A DNA stretch of 64,000 bases from Pseudonocardia sp. HH130630-07 (GTDB taxonomy: Bacteria > Actinomycetota > Actinomycetes > Mycobacteriales > Pseudonocardiaceae). The notes beneath the pieces were generated by a model. That model had not been told where the DNA came from, ran no database searches, and worked only from the letters and a program-made list of their open reading frames with translations. The translations under genes were made by a program, and so were the position numbers. Shown piece after piece: positions 44,641-52,636 of this stretch. The stretch spans positions 1,240,001 to 1,304,000 of the forward strand of contig NZ_CP013854.1 of assembly GCF_001698125.1 (NCBI RefSeq), in the 5' to 3' direction. The stretch's first letter is position 1. Each line of letters opens with the position of its first letter.

Positions 44641-45843
44641 TCAGCGCAGTTTGTAGTCCCGGAGCAGGCCCCGGGAGATGATCGTCTTCTGGATCTCGCT
44701 GGTGCCCTCGCCGATGAGCAGGAACGGGGCCTCCCGCATGAGGCGCTCGATCTCGTACTCCTTGGAGTAGCCGTAGCCGCCGTGGATCCGGAACGAGTCC
44801 TCGGTGACCTCCTTGCAGTACTCCGAGGCGAGCATCTTGGCCATCCCGGCCTCGACGTCGTTGCGCTCGCCGCGGTCCTTGAGGCGGGCGGCGTTGACCA
44901 TCATCAGGTGCGCGGCCTCGACCTTGGTGGCCATCTCGGCGAGCTTGAAGCTGATCGCCTGGTGCCCCGCGATCGGCTTGCCGAAGGTGGAGCGCTGCTG
45001 GGCGTACTCCACGCCCAGCTCGAAGGCGCGGATCGCGATGCCGCAGGCACGCGCGGCGACGTTGACCCGGCCGACCTCGACGCCGTCCATCATGTGCGCG
45101 AAGCCCTTGCCGCGCTCCCCTCCGAGGATCGCCTCGCCGGACACCTTGTGGCCCGTGAACACCATCTCGGTGGTGTCCACGCCCTTGTAGCCCATCTTGT
45201 CGATCTTGCCGGGGATGACGAGACCGGGCGCGACCTCGCCGTAGCCCTCCGGCTTCTCGACCAGGAACGTCGTGAGGTTCTGGTGGGCCTTCTCCGCGCC
45301 CTCGTCGGTCCTGACGAGCACCGCGGTCAGGTTGGACGTGCCACCGTTGGTCAGCCACATCTTGGCGCCGTCGATGACATAGTCACCGCTGCCGTCGCTC
45401 GACTCGACCGCCCTGGTCTTGATGGCCGCGACGTCCGAGCCGAGGTCGGGCTCGGACATGGAGAACGAGCCGCGGGTCTCGCCGGTGGCCATCTTCGGCA
45501 GGTGGCGCTCCTTCTGCGCCTGCGTGCCGTGCTGGCGCAGCATGTAGGCCACGATGAAATGGGTGTTGATCACGCCGGAGACGCTCATCCAGCCGCGCGC
45601 GATCTCCTCGACGACGAGCGCGTAGGTCAGCAGCGACTCGCCGAGACCGCCGTACTCCTCCGGGATCATGAGGCCGAACAGCCCCATCTCCTTCATCCCG
45701 TCGACGATGTCGGCCGGGTAGGCGTCGGAGTGCTCCAGCGCCGTGGCGTGCGGGATGATCTCCTTGTCGACGAAGCTGCGGACCGTCGACAGGATCTCGG
45801 TCTGCACGTCGGTGAGTCCTGCGGTGCGGGCGAGCCGGGCCAT
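44641..45843 (-). CDS. Acyl-CoA dehydrogenase
   Basis: This 400-residue flavoenzyme oxidises an acyl-CoA to the enoyl-CoA. Visible are GLMIPEEYGGLGESLLTYAL, the FAD/substrate signature GSFSMSEPDLGSDVAAIKTR, WLTNGGTSNLTAVLVRTDEG, RSTFGKPIAGHQAISFKLAE, and LLIGEGTSEIQKTIISRGLL carrying the catalytic Glu position. AGGAGG stands 7 nt before ATG 45843. The CoA-ester lyase gene ends 46 bp upstream on the same strand, so the two probably act in one dicarboxylic or branched-chain acyl-CoA route. Chain specificity cannot be read. Confidence 0.93.
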   Translation of the reverse strand: MARLARTAGLTDVQTEILSTVRSFVDKEIIPHATALEHSDAYPADIVDGMKEMGLFGLMIPEEYGGLGESLLTYALVVEEIARGWMSVSGVINTHFIVAYMLRQHGTQAQKERHLPKMATGETRGSFSMSEPDLGSDVAAIKTRAVESSDGSGDYVIDGAKMWLTNGGTSNLTAVLVRTDEGAEKAHQNLTTFLVEKPEGYGEVAPGLVIPGKIDKMGYKGVDTTEMVFTGHKVSGEAILGGERGKGFAHMMDGVEVGRVNVAARACGIAIRAFELGVEYAQQRSTFGKPIAGHQAISFKLAEMATKVEAAHLMMVNAARLKDRGERNDVEAGMAKMLASEYCKEVTEDSFRIHGGYGYSKEYEIERLMREAPFLLIGEGTSEIQKTIISRGLLRDYKLR

Positions 45844-45889
45844 GGGTTCCTCCTGAGCGTCTCTGGTCAGTGCCGGTGCCGGTCCCTGC

Positions 45890-46849
45890 TCAGTCCTGCG
45901 GCGGGGTCCACTTCTCGGTGCGGGTCATGCCCGCGGCCCGTCCCTTGCCGGAGATCACCAGTGCCATCTTGCGGCTCGCCTCGTCGATCATCTCGTCGCC
46001 GATCATCGCGGCGCCCTTCTTGCCGCCCGCCTCGGACGTGAAGTACTCGTAGGCGTCGAGGATGTTCTCGGCGTGGTCGTAGTCGCCCTGCGCCGGGGAG
46101 AACGTCGCGTTCGCGGCCTCGATCTGACCGGGGTGCAGCACCCACTTGCCGTCGAAGCCGAGCGCGGCCGAGCGACCGGCCACCCGCCGGAACGCGTCGA
46201 CGTCCTTGATCTGCAGGAACGGGCCGTCGATGGCCTGCTTGTCGTGCGCACGGGCCGCCATCAGGATCGACATGAGGATGTGGTGGTAGGCGTCGCCGAC
46301 GTCGTAGCCGGGCGGCTGCTCGCCGACGACCAGCGACTTCATGTTGATCGAGGCCATGAAGTCGGCCGGGCCGAAGATGATCGTCTCGACCCGCGGGGAC
46401 GCGGTGGCGATCGCGTTCACGTTCGTCAGGCCCAGCGCGTTCTCGATCTGGGCCTCGATCCCGATCCTCCCGGCCTCGTGCCCGACGGCCTTCTCGATCT
46501 GGGTCAGCAGCAGGTCCAGCGCGACGATCTGCTCGGGCGTCTGCACCTTCGGCAGCATGATCGCGTCGAGGTTCGCGCCGGCGCCCTCGACCACCTCGAC
46601 GACGTCGCGGTAGGTCCACTCGGTCGTCCAGTCGTTGACCCGGACCACACGCAGCTTCTCGCCCCAGCCGCCCTCGTTGAGCGCCTCGACGATCGTCGTC
46701 CGCGCGCCCGGCTTCGCCAGCGGGGCGCACGCGTCCTCCAGGTCGAGGAACACCTGGTCGGAGTCCAGTGTCCGGGCCTTGTCGATGAACTTCTGGCTCG
46801 AACCGGGCACCGCCAGGCAGGACCGGCGGGGGCGGAGGGTGGTGCTCAC
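45890..46849 (-). CDS. HpcH/HpaI-family CoA-ester lyase (CitE/malyl-CoA-lyase-like)
   Basis: This 319-residue TIM-barrel enzyme has RRSCLAVPGSSQKFIDKART at the start, DQVFLDLEDACAPLAKPGAR with Mg2+ ligands, VRVNDWTTEWTYRDVV, GIEAQIENALGLTNVNAIAT and FDGKWVLHPGQIEAANATFS. The GKWVLHPGQI element is typical for malyl-CoA, beta-methylmalyl-CoA and citramalyl-CoA lyases, which cleave to acetyl-CoA plus an oxo acid. GTG 46849 has GAGGAG upstream. It pairs with the acyl-CoA dehydrogenase, which could supply its substrate after hydration by a MaoC-type enzyme. Confidence 0.9.
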   Translation of the reverse strand: MSTTLRPRRSCLAVPGSSQKFIDKARTLDSDQVFLDLEDACAPLAKPGARTTIVEALNEGGWGEKLRVVRVNDWTTEWTYRDVVEVVEGAGANLDAIMLPKVQTPEQIVALDLLLTQIEKAVGHEAGRIGIEAQIENALGLTNVNAIATASPRVETIIFGPADFMASINMKSLVVGEQPPGYDVGDAYHHILMSILMAARAHDKQAIDGPFLQIKDVDAFRRVAGRSAALGFDGKWVLHPGQIEAANATFSPAQGDYDHAENILDAYEYFTSEAGGKKGAAMIGDEMIDEASRKMALVISGKGRAAGMTRTEKWTPPQD

Positions 46850-46973
46850 AGGCGCAGCTCCTCGTCGAGTGTCGTCCTCGGGCTGCTCCGATGCTGGCAC
46901 GCCGCCGGGCCGAACGCCCCGCGCAGGTGATTGGTTTCTCACCCGCCGGTGGTCAGGTCGGGTTACCCGCGGG

Positions 46974-47924
46974 TCACTCCCGTTCCGGCGGCGGGGCGAG
47001 GGAACCGGTGGCCACCGGGACGACGGTGCCGCCCACCCAGGTCGCGACCGGCCGGCCCCCCTCGGTGCGGACGCCCGCGTGCAGGGTCGACGGCCGTCCC
47101 ATCTCCACCCCCTGGGTGACGACGAAGGAGTGCTCGCCGTCGTCGGACACCAGGCCGCGGTCGGCCAGGAACACCCCGAGCGCGACGGCGGCGGACCCGG
47201 TCGCCGGGTCCTCCGAGACACCGATGCCGTTGCCGAACATCCGGGCGTGCACCCGCTCGGCGGTGCCGTCGACGGACGCGACGAACAGCCCGGACGCATC
47301 CCCGGTCACCTCGGCCAGCGCCGCCGGGTCCGGTGCGGTGCGGGCCACCGCGTCCGGGTGGACCAGCAGGATCGCGTAGTCCACCCCGGCCCCGGCCAGG
47401 CCGGGTGCCGCGGCGCCGTCGACGTCGTCCGGGCCGAGCCCGACGGCGGCGGCCAGCCGGGTCGCGTCCAGCTCGGCGCCGACGGACGGGGTCCTGCCCT
47501 GCACCCGGGCGCCGGTGCCGTCGACCCGCACCGGCAGCAGCCCGGCGCCGCACTCCTGGATCCGGTCGCCGTGGCCGATGACGCCGTCCCGGGCCAGCAC
47601 CCAGGCGGCACCGACGCTCGGGTGCCCGGCGAACGGCAGCTCGCGGGCCGGGGTGAAGATCCGGAGGCGGTAGTCGGCCTCGTCGTCGCCGTCCCCGGTC
47701 GGGGGCAGCGGGAAGACCGTCTCGGACAGGTTGAACTCGGTCGCGACGGCCTGCATCCGCGCGGTGGACAGCGCCTCGGCACCGTGCACGACGGCCAGCG
47801 GGTTGCCCGCGTACGGGCGGTCGGTGAAGACGTCGACGACGTCGTAGCGGAGGGGGTCGGGACCCGGCACGTGCCCGGTCGCACCGGACGTGCCGTCGGG
47901 GGCGTCGCTGCTGGACTCGCTCAC
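46974..47924 (-). CDS. PhzF-family isomerase/epimerase
   Basis: This 316-residue two-fold pseudo-symmetric protein has YDVVDVFTDRPYAGNPLAVV at the N-terminus, EFNLSETVFPL with the catalytic Glu, IFTPARELPFAGHPSVGAAW, and the second-half signature GVSEDPATGSAAVALGVFLA. PhzF proteins isomerise dihydroxyanthranilate in phenazine synthesis, but most homologues outside phz clusters, like this one, have unknown substrates. A GTG start near the divergent MgtE-like gene leaves 74 bp between the starts. Confidence 0.9.
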   Translation of the reverse strand: MSESSSDAPDGTSGATGHVPGPDPLRYDVVDVFTDRPYAGNPLAVVHGAEALSTARMQAVATEFNLSETVFPLPPTGDGDDEADYRLRIFTPARELPFAGHPSVGAAWVLARDGVIGHGDRIQECGAGLLPVRVDGTGARVQGRTPSVGAELDATRLAAAVGLGPDDVDGAAAPGLAGAGVDYAILLVHPDAVARTAPDPAALAEVTGDASGLFVASVDGTAERVHARMFGNGIGVSEDPATGSAAVALGVFLADRGLVSDDGEHSFVVTQGVEMGRPSTLHAGVRTEGGRPVATWVGGTVVPVATGSLAPPPERE

Positions 47925-47998
47925 GTGGGCGCAGCCTAATCGTCCGTGGACTGCGCGCCGCCCGGCCCCGGGCCCGCACCGGCTCTAGGCTCCCCCGC

Positions 47999-49309
47999 AT
48001 GGCCTCGGCACGGGTGTTCGTCGCGCGGATGGCCGGACTGGCCGTCTTCGGCCCGGACGGCGAGCGGATCGGGAAGGTCCGCGACGTCGTCGTGTCGCTG
48101 CGCGTCGACAGCCATCCGCCGCGGGTGCTGGGCCTGGTCGTGGACCTGTCGGCCCGGCGGAGCATCTTCGTGCCGATGCTGCGGGTCTCCGACATCGCGC
48201 CGACCGCGGTGACGCTGGCCAGCGGCACCGTCAGCCTGCGCGGCTTCGACCAGCGGCCGAACGAGACCCTGGTCGTCGGGGAGCTGCTGAACTCCACCGT
48301 GTCGGTGCGGGACTCCGGCCTGTCCGGGGCCGTCGTGGACGCCGCGATCGAGCCGACCCGGACCAGGGACTGGGCGATCACGAAGGTCGCCGTCCGGTTC
48401 CGGCGGGCCCGGCTGTCCCGGCGGGCCCGGGTCGAGGTGCACGGCTGGGAGGCACTCTCCGGGCTGGACGTCGCCGCCACCCAGGGCGCCGACCGGCTGC
48501 TCGCGGTGTTCGACACGATGCGCCCGGCCGACGTCGCCGCGGCGCTGTCCCGGCTGCCCGACGAGCGCCAGCGCCAGGTCGTCGACGCCCTCGACGACGA
48601 GCGGCTGGCCGACGTGTTCGAGGAGCTGTCGGAGTCCGACCAGCGCGAGCTGCTGGCCTACCTCGACGACGACCGGGCCGCCGACGTGCTGGAGGCGATG
48701 AGCCCGGACGACGCGGCCGACCTGCTGGGCGAGCTGCCCGACGACGAGGCCGGCCGGCTGCTCGAGCTGATGGAGCCCGACGAGTCCGAGCCGGTGCGCC
48801 GGCTGATGCGCTACGAGTGGGACACCGCGGGCGGGCTCATGACCCCCGAGCCGATCACCCTGGCACCCGACGCGACGGTCGCCGAGGCACTGGCCAGGGC
48901 CCGGCACCCGGAGGTCCCGCCCGCACTGGCCTCGATGGTGTTCGTGGTCCGGCCGCCGACCGCCACGCCGACCGGGCGCTACCTCGGCTGCGTGCACGTC
49001 CAGCAGCTGCTGCGGGCGGCACCGTTCGAGCTGGTGGCGGGCATGGTGGACACCGACCTGGCCCAGCTCGGCCCAGAGGCGGGGCTCGGCGAGGTGACCC
49101 GGTGGTTCGCCAGCTACAACCTGGTCGCCGGCCCGGTCGTCGACGCCGAGGACCACCTGCTCGGCGCGGTCACCGTGGACGACGTACTGGACCACCTGCT
49201 GCCGCAGGGCTGGCGGGACCGGGAGCTGGGCCCGTCCGAGGTCGGCCCCGGCACCGCGAACGGCGGCGCGACCGGCACGGCGACCGGCACGGAGGTGCGC
49301 GGTGCCTGA
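47999..49309 (+). CDS. PRC-barrel/MgtE-N/CBS protein without channel domain (Rv1232c-like)
   Basis: This 436-residue soluble protein has a PRC-barrel-like N-terminus (LAVFGPDGERIGKVRDVVVS) and probably a second barrel (DSGLSGAVVDAAIEPTRTRD). Helical MgtE-N repeats follow (ADVAAALSRLPDERQRQVVD; DDAADLLGELPDDEAGRLLE), and then two CBS domains (AGGLMTPEPITLAPDATVAE; LVAGPVVDAEDHLLGAVTVD). It lacks the MgtE membrane channel, so it is probably a Mg2+ or nucleotide sensor, not a transporter. ATG 47999. It overlaps the DUF1003 gene by 8 nt, as expected for a coupled pair. Confidence 0.85.
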   Translation: MASARVFVARMAGLAVFGPDGERIGKVRDVVVSLRVDSHPPRVLGLVVDLSARRSIFVPMLRVSDIAPTAVTLASGTVSLRGFDQRPNETLVVGELLNSTVSVRDSGLSGAVVDAAIEPTRTRDWAITKVAVRFRRARLSRRARVEVHGWEALSGLDVAATQGADRLLAVFDTMRPADVAAALSRLPDERQRQVVDALDDERLADVFEELSESDQRELLAYLDDDRAADVLEAMSPDDAADLLGELPDDEAGRLLELMEPDESEPVRRLMRYEWDTAGGLMTPEPITLAPDATVAEALARARHPEVPPALASMVFVVRPPTATPTGRYLGCVHVQQLLRAAPFELVAGMVDTDLAQLGPEAGLGEVTRWFASYNLVAGPVVDAEDHLLGAVTVDDVLDHLLPQGWRDRELGPSEVGPGTANGGATGTATGTEVRGA

Positions 49310-49892
49310 GCCCGCTCCCGGACGGCGGCTGGACCAGCCGCGGCTCGCCCGGCGCCGTTTCGAGATGGACCCGGACGGGTTCGCCCGGTTCTCCGAGAAG
49401 ATCGCCCGGTTCCTCGGCACCGGGCGGTTCCTCGCCATCCAGACGGTCATCGTGGTGGTCTGGATCGCGCTGAACCTGATCGCCTGGCGGATCCAGTGGG
49501 ACCCGTACCCGTTCATCCTGCTCAACCTGGCGTTCTCCACCCAGGCCGCGTACGCGGCGCCGCTGATCCTGCTGGCCCAGAACCGCCAGGACGACCGGGA
49601 CCGGATCGCGCTGGACGAGGACCGGCGCCGGGCGGAGCGGACCAAGGCCGACACCGAGTTCCTCGCCCGCGAGCTGGCGGCGCTGCGCCTCGCCGTCGGG
49701 GAGACCGCCAGCCGGGACTACCTGCGCGGCGAGCTGGAGAAGCTGACCGACCGGCTGGACGACGCGGTGGCCAGGGCGGCGGCGGGCACCGGCCCCGCGG
49801 TCGAGCCCGGCGACCGCCGGAAGGGACGGCGCAAGGACCGGCACACCGACGCGCCGGGCGGCGATCCCGCCGCCCGCCGGCTCAGGGGATGA
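49302..49892 (+). CDS. DUF1003 membrane protein
   Basis: This 196-residue protein has two membrane helices (FLAIQTVIVVVWIALNLIAW and PFILLNLAFSTQAAYAAPLI) and the DUF1003 signature ILLAQNRQDDRDRIALDEDR. A coiled coil and a basic tail (RRKGRRKDRH) follow. Function is unknown. The GTG start overlaps the MgtE-like stop; the pair is conserved in actinobacteria. Its 3' end overlaps the convergent marR by 11 bp. Confidence 0.9.
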   Translation: MPEPAPGRRLDQPRLARRRFEMDPDGFARFSEKIARFLGTGRFLAIQTVIVVVWIALNLIAWRIQWDPYPFILLNLAFSTQAAYAAPLILLAQNRQDDRDRIALDEDRRRAERTKADTEFLARELAALRLAVGETASRDYLRGELEKLTDRLDDAVARAAAGTGPAVEPGDRRKGRRKDRHTDAPGGDPAARRLRG

Positions 49893-50364
49893 GCTTGCGG
49901 CTGATCCGCGCCAGCTCGGCGAGGTCGGCCGGGTCGAGGCGGTCGGCGAAGTGCCGCCGCACCCCGCGCAGGTGCGTGGTCGAGGCGATCCGCAGCCGCT
50001 CCTGCCCGGCGTCGGTCAGGGTGGCGGTCACCCCGCGCCCGTCCTCGGCGACCTTCGCCCGCAGCACCAGACCCGAACGCTCCAGCCGGTCCACCAACCG
50101 GGTGACGCCGGAGCGCGACAGCAGCACCGCCTCCGCCAGCTCGGTCATCCGCAGCCGGTGCTCCGGCGCCTCGGACAGCTGCACGAGGACGTCGTAGGCG
50201 GCCAGCGAGAGCTTCTGCTCGGCCTCCAGCTCGCTCTCCAGCATCCGCGTGACACCGGCGTGGGCACGCAGGAAGGTGCGCCAGGACGCCATCTCGTCGT
50301 GGGTGGGCAGCTCCGGCCGCCGACCCGGGCAATCGCGCCCCGGGGCGCCGACCGTGTCGCTCAC
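49882..50364 (-). CDS. MarR-family transcriptional regulator
   Basis: This 160-residue winged-helix regulator has SLAAYDVLVQLSEAPEHRLR, the recognition region MTELAEAVLLSRSGVTRLVD, and the wing with LVLRAKVAEDGRGVTATLTD. GTG 50364 gives VSDTVGAPGRDCPG; the conserved domain begins near residue 22. A single cysteine in that start region (RDCPG) could be redox-sensitive, but this is speculation. It is divergent from mrp with 122 bp between the starts. Confidence 0.87.
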   Translation of the reverse strand: MSDTVGAPGRDCPGRRPELPTHDEMASWRTFLRAHAGVTRMLESELEAEQKLSLAAYDVLVQLSEAPEHRLRMTELAEAVLLSRSGVTRLVDRLERSGLVLRAKVAEDGRGVTATLTDAGQERLRIASTTHLRGVRRHFADRLDPADLAELARISRKLIP

Positions 50365-50486
50365 CGCGACGATGCTAGGGGGCGGTACCCGTACGGCGGA
50401 CACCCTGGTGCCGGGAGGCACACCCGGGTGCAGACTTCCCGCACGTAGCATGGGGTGGTCCCGAGAGGAAAGAGGTCGTTGCGCCC

Positions 50487-51635
50487 ATGTCCGTCACCGG
50501 CAGCACCAGCACCGTCACCGAGGCCGTGCGCGCCGCCCTCGGCACCGTCGAGGACCCGGAGATCCACAAACCGATCACCGAGCTGGGGATGGTCAAGAGC
50601 GTCACCGTCTCCGACGCCGGCCTCGCCCACGTCGGCGTCTACCTGACCGTCGCGGGCTGCCCGATGCGGGAGACCATCACCTCCCGGGTCACCGAGGCGG
50701 TGTCGAAGGTCCCCGGCGTCGAGCGGGTCGAGGTCGAGCTCGACGTGATGAGCGACGAGCAGCGCACGGAGCTGCGCCGGTCGCTGCGCGGCGACTCCGA
50801 CGAGCCGGTGATCCCGTTCGCCCAGCCCGGCTCGCTGACCCGGGTCTACTGCGTGGCCTCCGGCAAGGGCGGGGTCGGCAAGTCCTCGGTCACCGTGAAC
50901 CTGGCCGCGGCGATGGCCCGGCGCGGCCTGAAGGTCGGCGTGGTCGACGCCGACATCTACGGCCACTCCGTGCCCCGCATGATCGGCGCGGCGGACCGGC
51001 CGACCAAGGTCGACAACATGATCATGCCGCCGCAGTCGCACGACGTGAAGGTCATCTCGATCGGCATGTTCACCGACGGGAACACCCCCGTCGTGTGGCG
51101 CGGGCCGATGCTGCACCGGGCGCTGCAGCAGTTCCTGGCCGACGTGTTCTGGGGCGACCTGGACATCCTGCTGCTGGACCTGCCCCCGGGCACCGGTGAC
51201 GTCGCCATCTCCACCGCGCAGCTCGTGCCGAACGCCGAGCTGCTCGTCGTCACGACGCCGCAGCAGGCGGCGGCCGAGGTCGCCGAGCGCGCCGGGGCGA
51301 TCTCCACCCAGACCCGGCAGCGCCTGGCCGGCGTCGTGGAGAACATGTCGTGGCTGGAGATGCCCGACGGCTCGCGCAACGAGCTGTTCGGCTCCGGTGG
51401 TGGCCGGACCGTCGCCGACTCGCTGTCGACGATCCTCGGTGCACCGGTGCCGCTGCTCGGCCAGATCCCGCTGGACGTGGCGCTGCGCGAGGGCGGGGAC
51501 GCCGGCGTCCCGATCGTGCTCGGGCAGCCCGGGTCCGCCGCGGCGCAGGCGCTGGACGGGGTCGCCGAGAAGCTCACCGTCCGCTCCCGCGGCCTGGCCG
51601 GGATGAGCCTGAACATCTCGCCCGTCGGGCGCTGA
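50487..51635 (+). CDS. mrp: Mrp/NBP35-family iron-sulfur carrier ATPase
   Basis: This 382-residue protein has an N-terminal MIP18/DUF59 domain (PEIHKPITELGMVKSVTVSD; TVAGCPMRETITSRV). A P-loop ATPase follows with deviant Walker A VASGKGGVGKSSVTVNLAAA (about residues 124-143) and switch DILLLDLPPGTGDVAISTAQ. It loads Fe-S clusters onto apoproteins. The CPxC motif usual in Mrp is missing: the place reads ENMSWLEMPDGSRNELFGSG. As I recall, mycobacterial Mrp also lacks it. The counterpart is Rv1229c. The hairpin downstream ends the transcript. Confidence 0.92.
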   Translation: MSVTGSTSTVTEAVRAALGTVEDPEIHKPITELGMVKSVTVSDAGLAHVGVYLTVAGCPMRETITSRVTEAVSKVPGVERVEVELDVMSDEQRTELRRSLRGDSDEPVIPFAQPGSLTRVYCVASGKGGVGKSSVTVNLAAAMARRGLKVGVVDADIYGHSVPRMIGAADRPTKVDNMIMPPQSHDVKVISIGMFTDGNTPVVWRGPMLHRALQQFLADVFWGDLDILLLDLPPGTGDVAISTAQLVPNAELLVVTTPQQAAAEVAERAGAISTQTRQRLAGVVENMSWLEMPDGSRNELFGSGGGRTVADSLSTILGAPVPLLGQIPLDVALREGGDAGVPIVLGQPGSAAAQALDGVAEKLTVRSRGLAGMSLNISPVGR

Positions 51636-51638
51636 GCC

Positions 51639-51663
51639 GCCCGCGCGGTTCAGCCGCGCGGGC
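51639..51663. terminator. Terminator hairpin after mrp
   Basis: A 10-bp perfect stem GCCCGCGCGG/CCGCGCGGGC with loop TTCAG contains the stop codon of the convergent IolE-like gene. It would serve both directions. Confidence 0.75.
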
Positions 51664-52567
51664 GCCCCAGGTCGAGCGCACCGGCGCCGCACCCCGCGAG
51701 GAAGGTGTGCGTGCGCCGGGCGATCGGCAGCGGCCGCTCCGGCGGGCACGGGTACATGTCCTGCTCGACGATCGCGAACAGGTCCCGGCCGAGACCGGCC
51801 GCCGCGTCGAGGACCGGGCCGAGCGGCGGGACGCCGCGCGGCGGCTCGCACATCACCCCGCGCCGGACCGCCTCGGGGAACGTGAGGTCCTCGTTCTCGA
51901 CCTCGTCGAGGACGTCCGGATCGACCTGCTTGAGGTGCAGGTAACCGATCCGGTCGGGGTGGCGGCGGATCAGGCCGAGGTTGTCACCGCGGTAGTACGC
52001 CACGTGCCCGGTGTCGAGGCACAGCCCGACCCACCGCGGGTCGGTGTCGGCGAGGAACCGCTCGATGTCGCGCTGGTGGCCGACGTGGGAGTCGGCGTGG
52101 CTGTGGAACTGCACGCGCAGGCCGTACTCCTCGGACACCCGGCGGCCCAGCTCGTCCATCCCGCCGGTGAGGCGCCGCCACGCTCCGGGGTCGAGCGCCG
52201 GGCTCTCCAGCGCGGCGCCGGTCCGGTGGTCCCGCCAGGGCTCCGGGATCACGACGAGGTGCTCGCCGCCGGTCGCCCTGGTCAGCGCGGCGACGTCGGT
52301 GACCTGGGCCCAGACGTCGGCGAACGAGTCCGGCCGGTGCAGGTGCTCGAACACGGTGCCGGCCGAGACCCGCAGGCCGTGCTCGTCGAGCCGGTCGGAC
52401 AGCTCGGCCGGGTCGGTCGGCAGGTAACCGTAGGGGCCCAGCTCGATCCAGTCGTAGCCCGCCGCCGCGACCTCGGCGAGGAAGCGGCCGGCCGGGGTCT
52501 GCTCCGGGTCCGACGGGAACCACACACCCCACGAGTCCGGTGCCGAGCCGATCGTGATGCGCGCCAT
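51650..52567 (-). CDS. Sugar-phosphate isomerase/epimerase family protein (IolE-like)
   Basis: This 305-residue TIM-barrel protein reads GSAPDSWGVWFPSDPEQTPA at the start, as in myo-inosose dehydratase IolE. AGYDWIELGPYGYLPTDPAE, VQFHSHADSHVGHQRDIERF and GLCLDTGHVAYYRGD with metal ligands (Glu, Asp, His) follow. IolE dehydrates 2-keto-myo-inositol, but no other inositol gene is near, so another keto-sugar or hydroxy acid is likely. It closes the leftward accessory cluster, and a palindromic site lies 32 bp before its ATG. Confidence 0.82.
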   Translation of the reverse strand: MARITIGSAPDSWGVWFPSDPEQTPAGRFLAEVAAAGYDWIELGPYGYLPTDPAELSDRLDEHGLRVSAGTVFEHLHRPDSFADVWAQVTDVAALTRATGGEHLVVIPEPWRDHRTGAALESPALDPGAWRRLTGGMDELGRRVSEEYGLRVQFHSHADSHVGHQRDIERFLADTDPRWVGLCLDTGHVAYYRGDNLGLIRRHPDRIGYLHLKQVDPDVLDEVENEDLTFPEAVRRGVMCEPPRGVPPLGPVLDAAAGLGRDLFAIVEQDMYPCPPERPLPIARRTHTFLAGCGAGALDLGRPRG

Positions 52568-52598
52568 GCCGCCGCCCTCCCCGCCTCCGACCGGTCGT

Positions 52599-52618
52599 CA
52601 CTATGTCATGACAAAGTG
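52599..52618. promoter_or_regulatory. Palindrome before the IolE-like gene
   Basis: The core TGTCATGACA is flanked by CACT and AGTG (one A/A mismatch each side of the core). It resembles the TTGTC...GACAA half-sites found before the neighbouring genes but with two extra central bases. It could be a variant GntR site or belong to another regulator. Confidence 0.5.
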
Positions 52619-52636
52619 GTCGGAGGCGAGGGGTGC

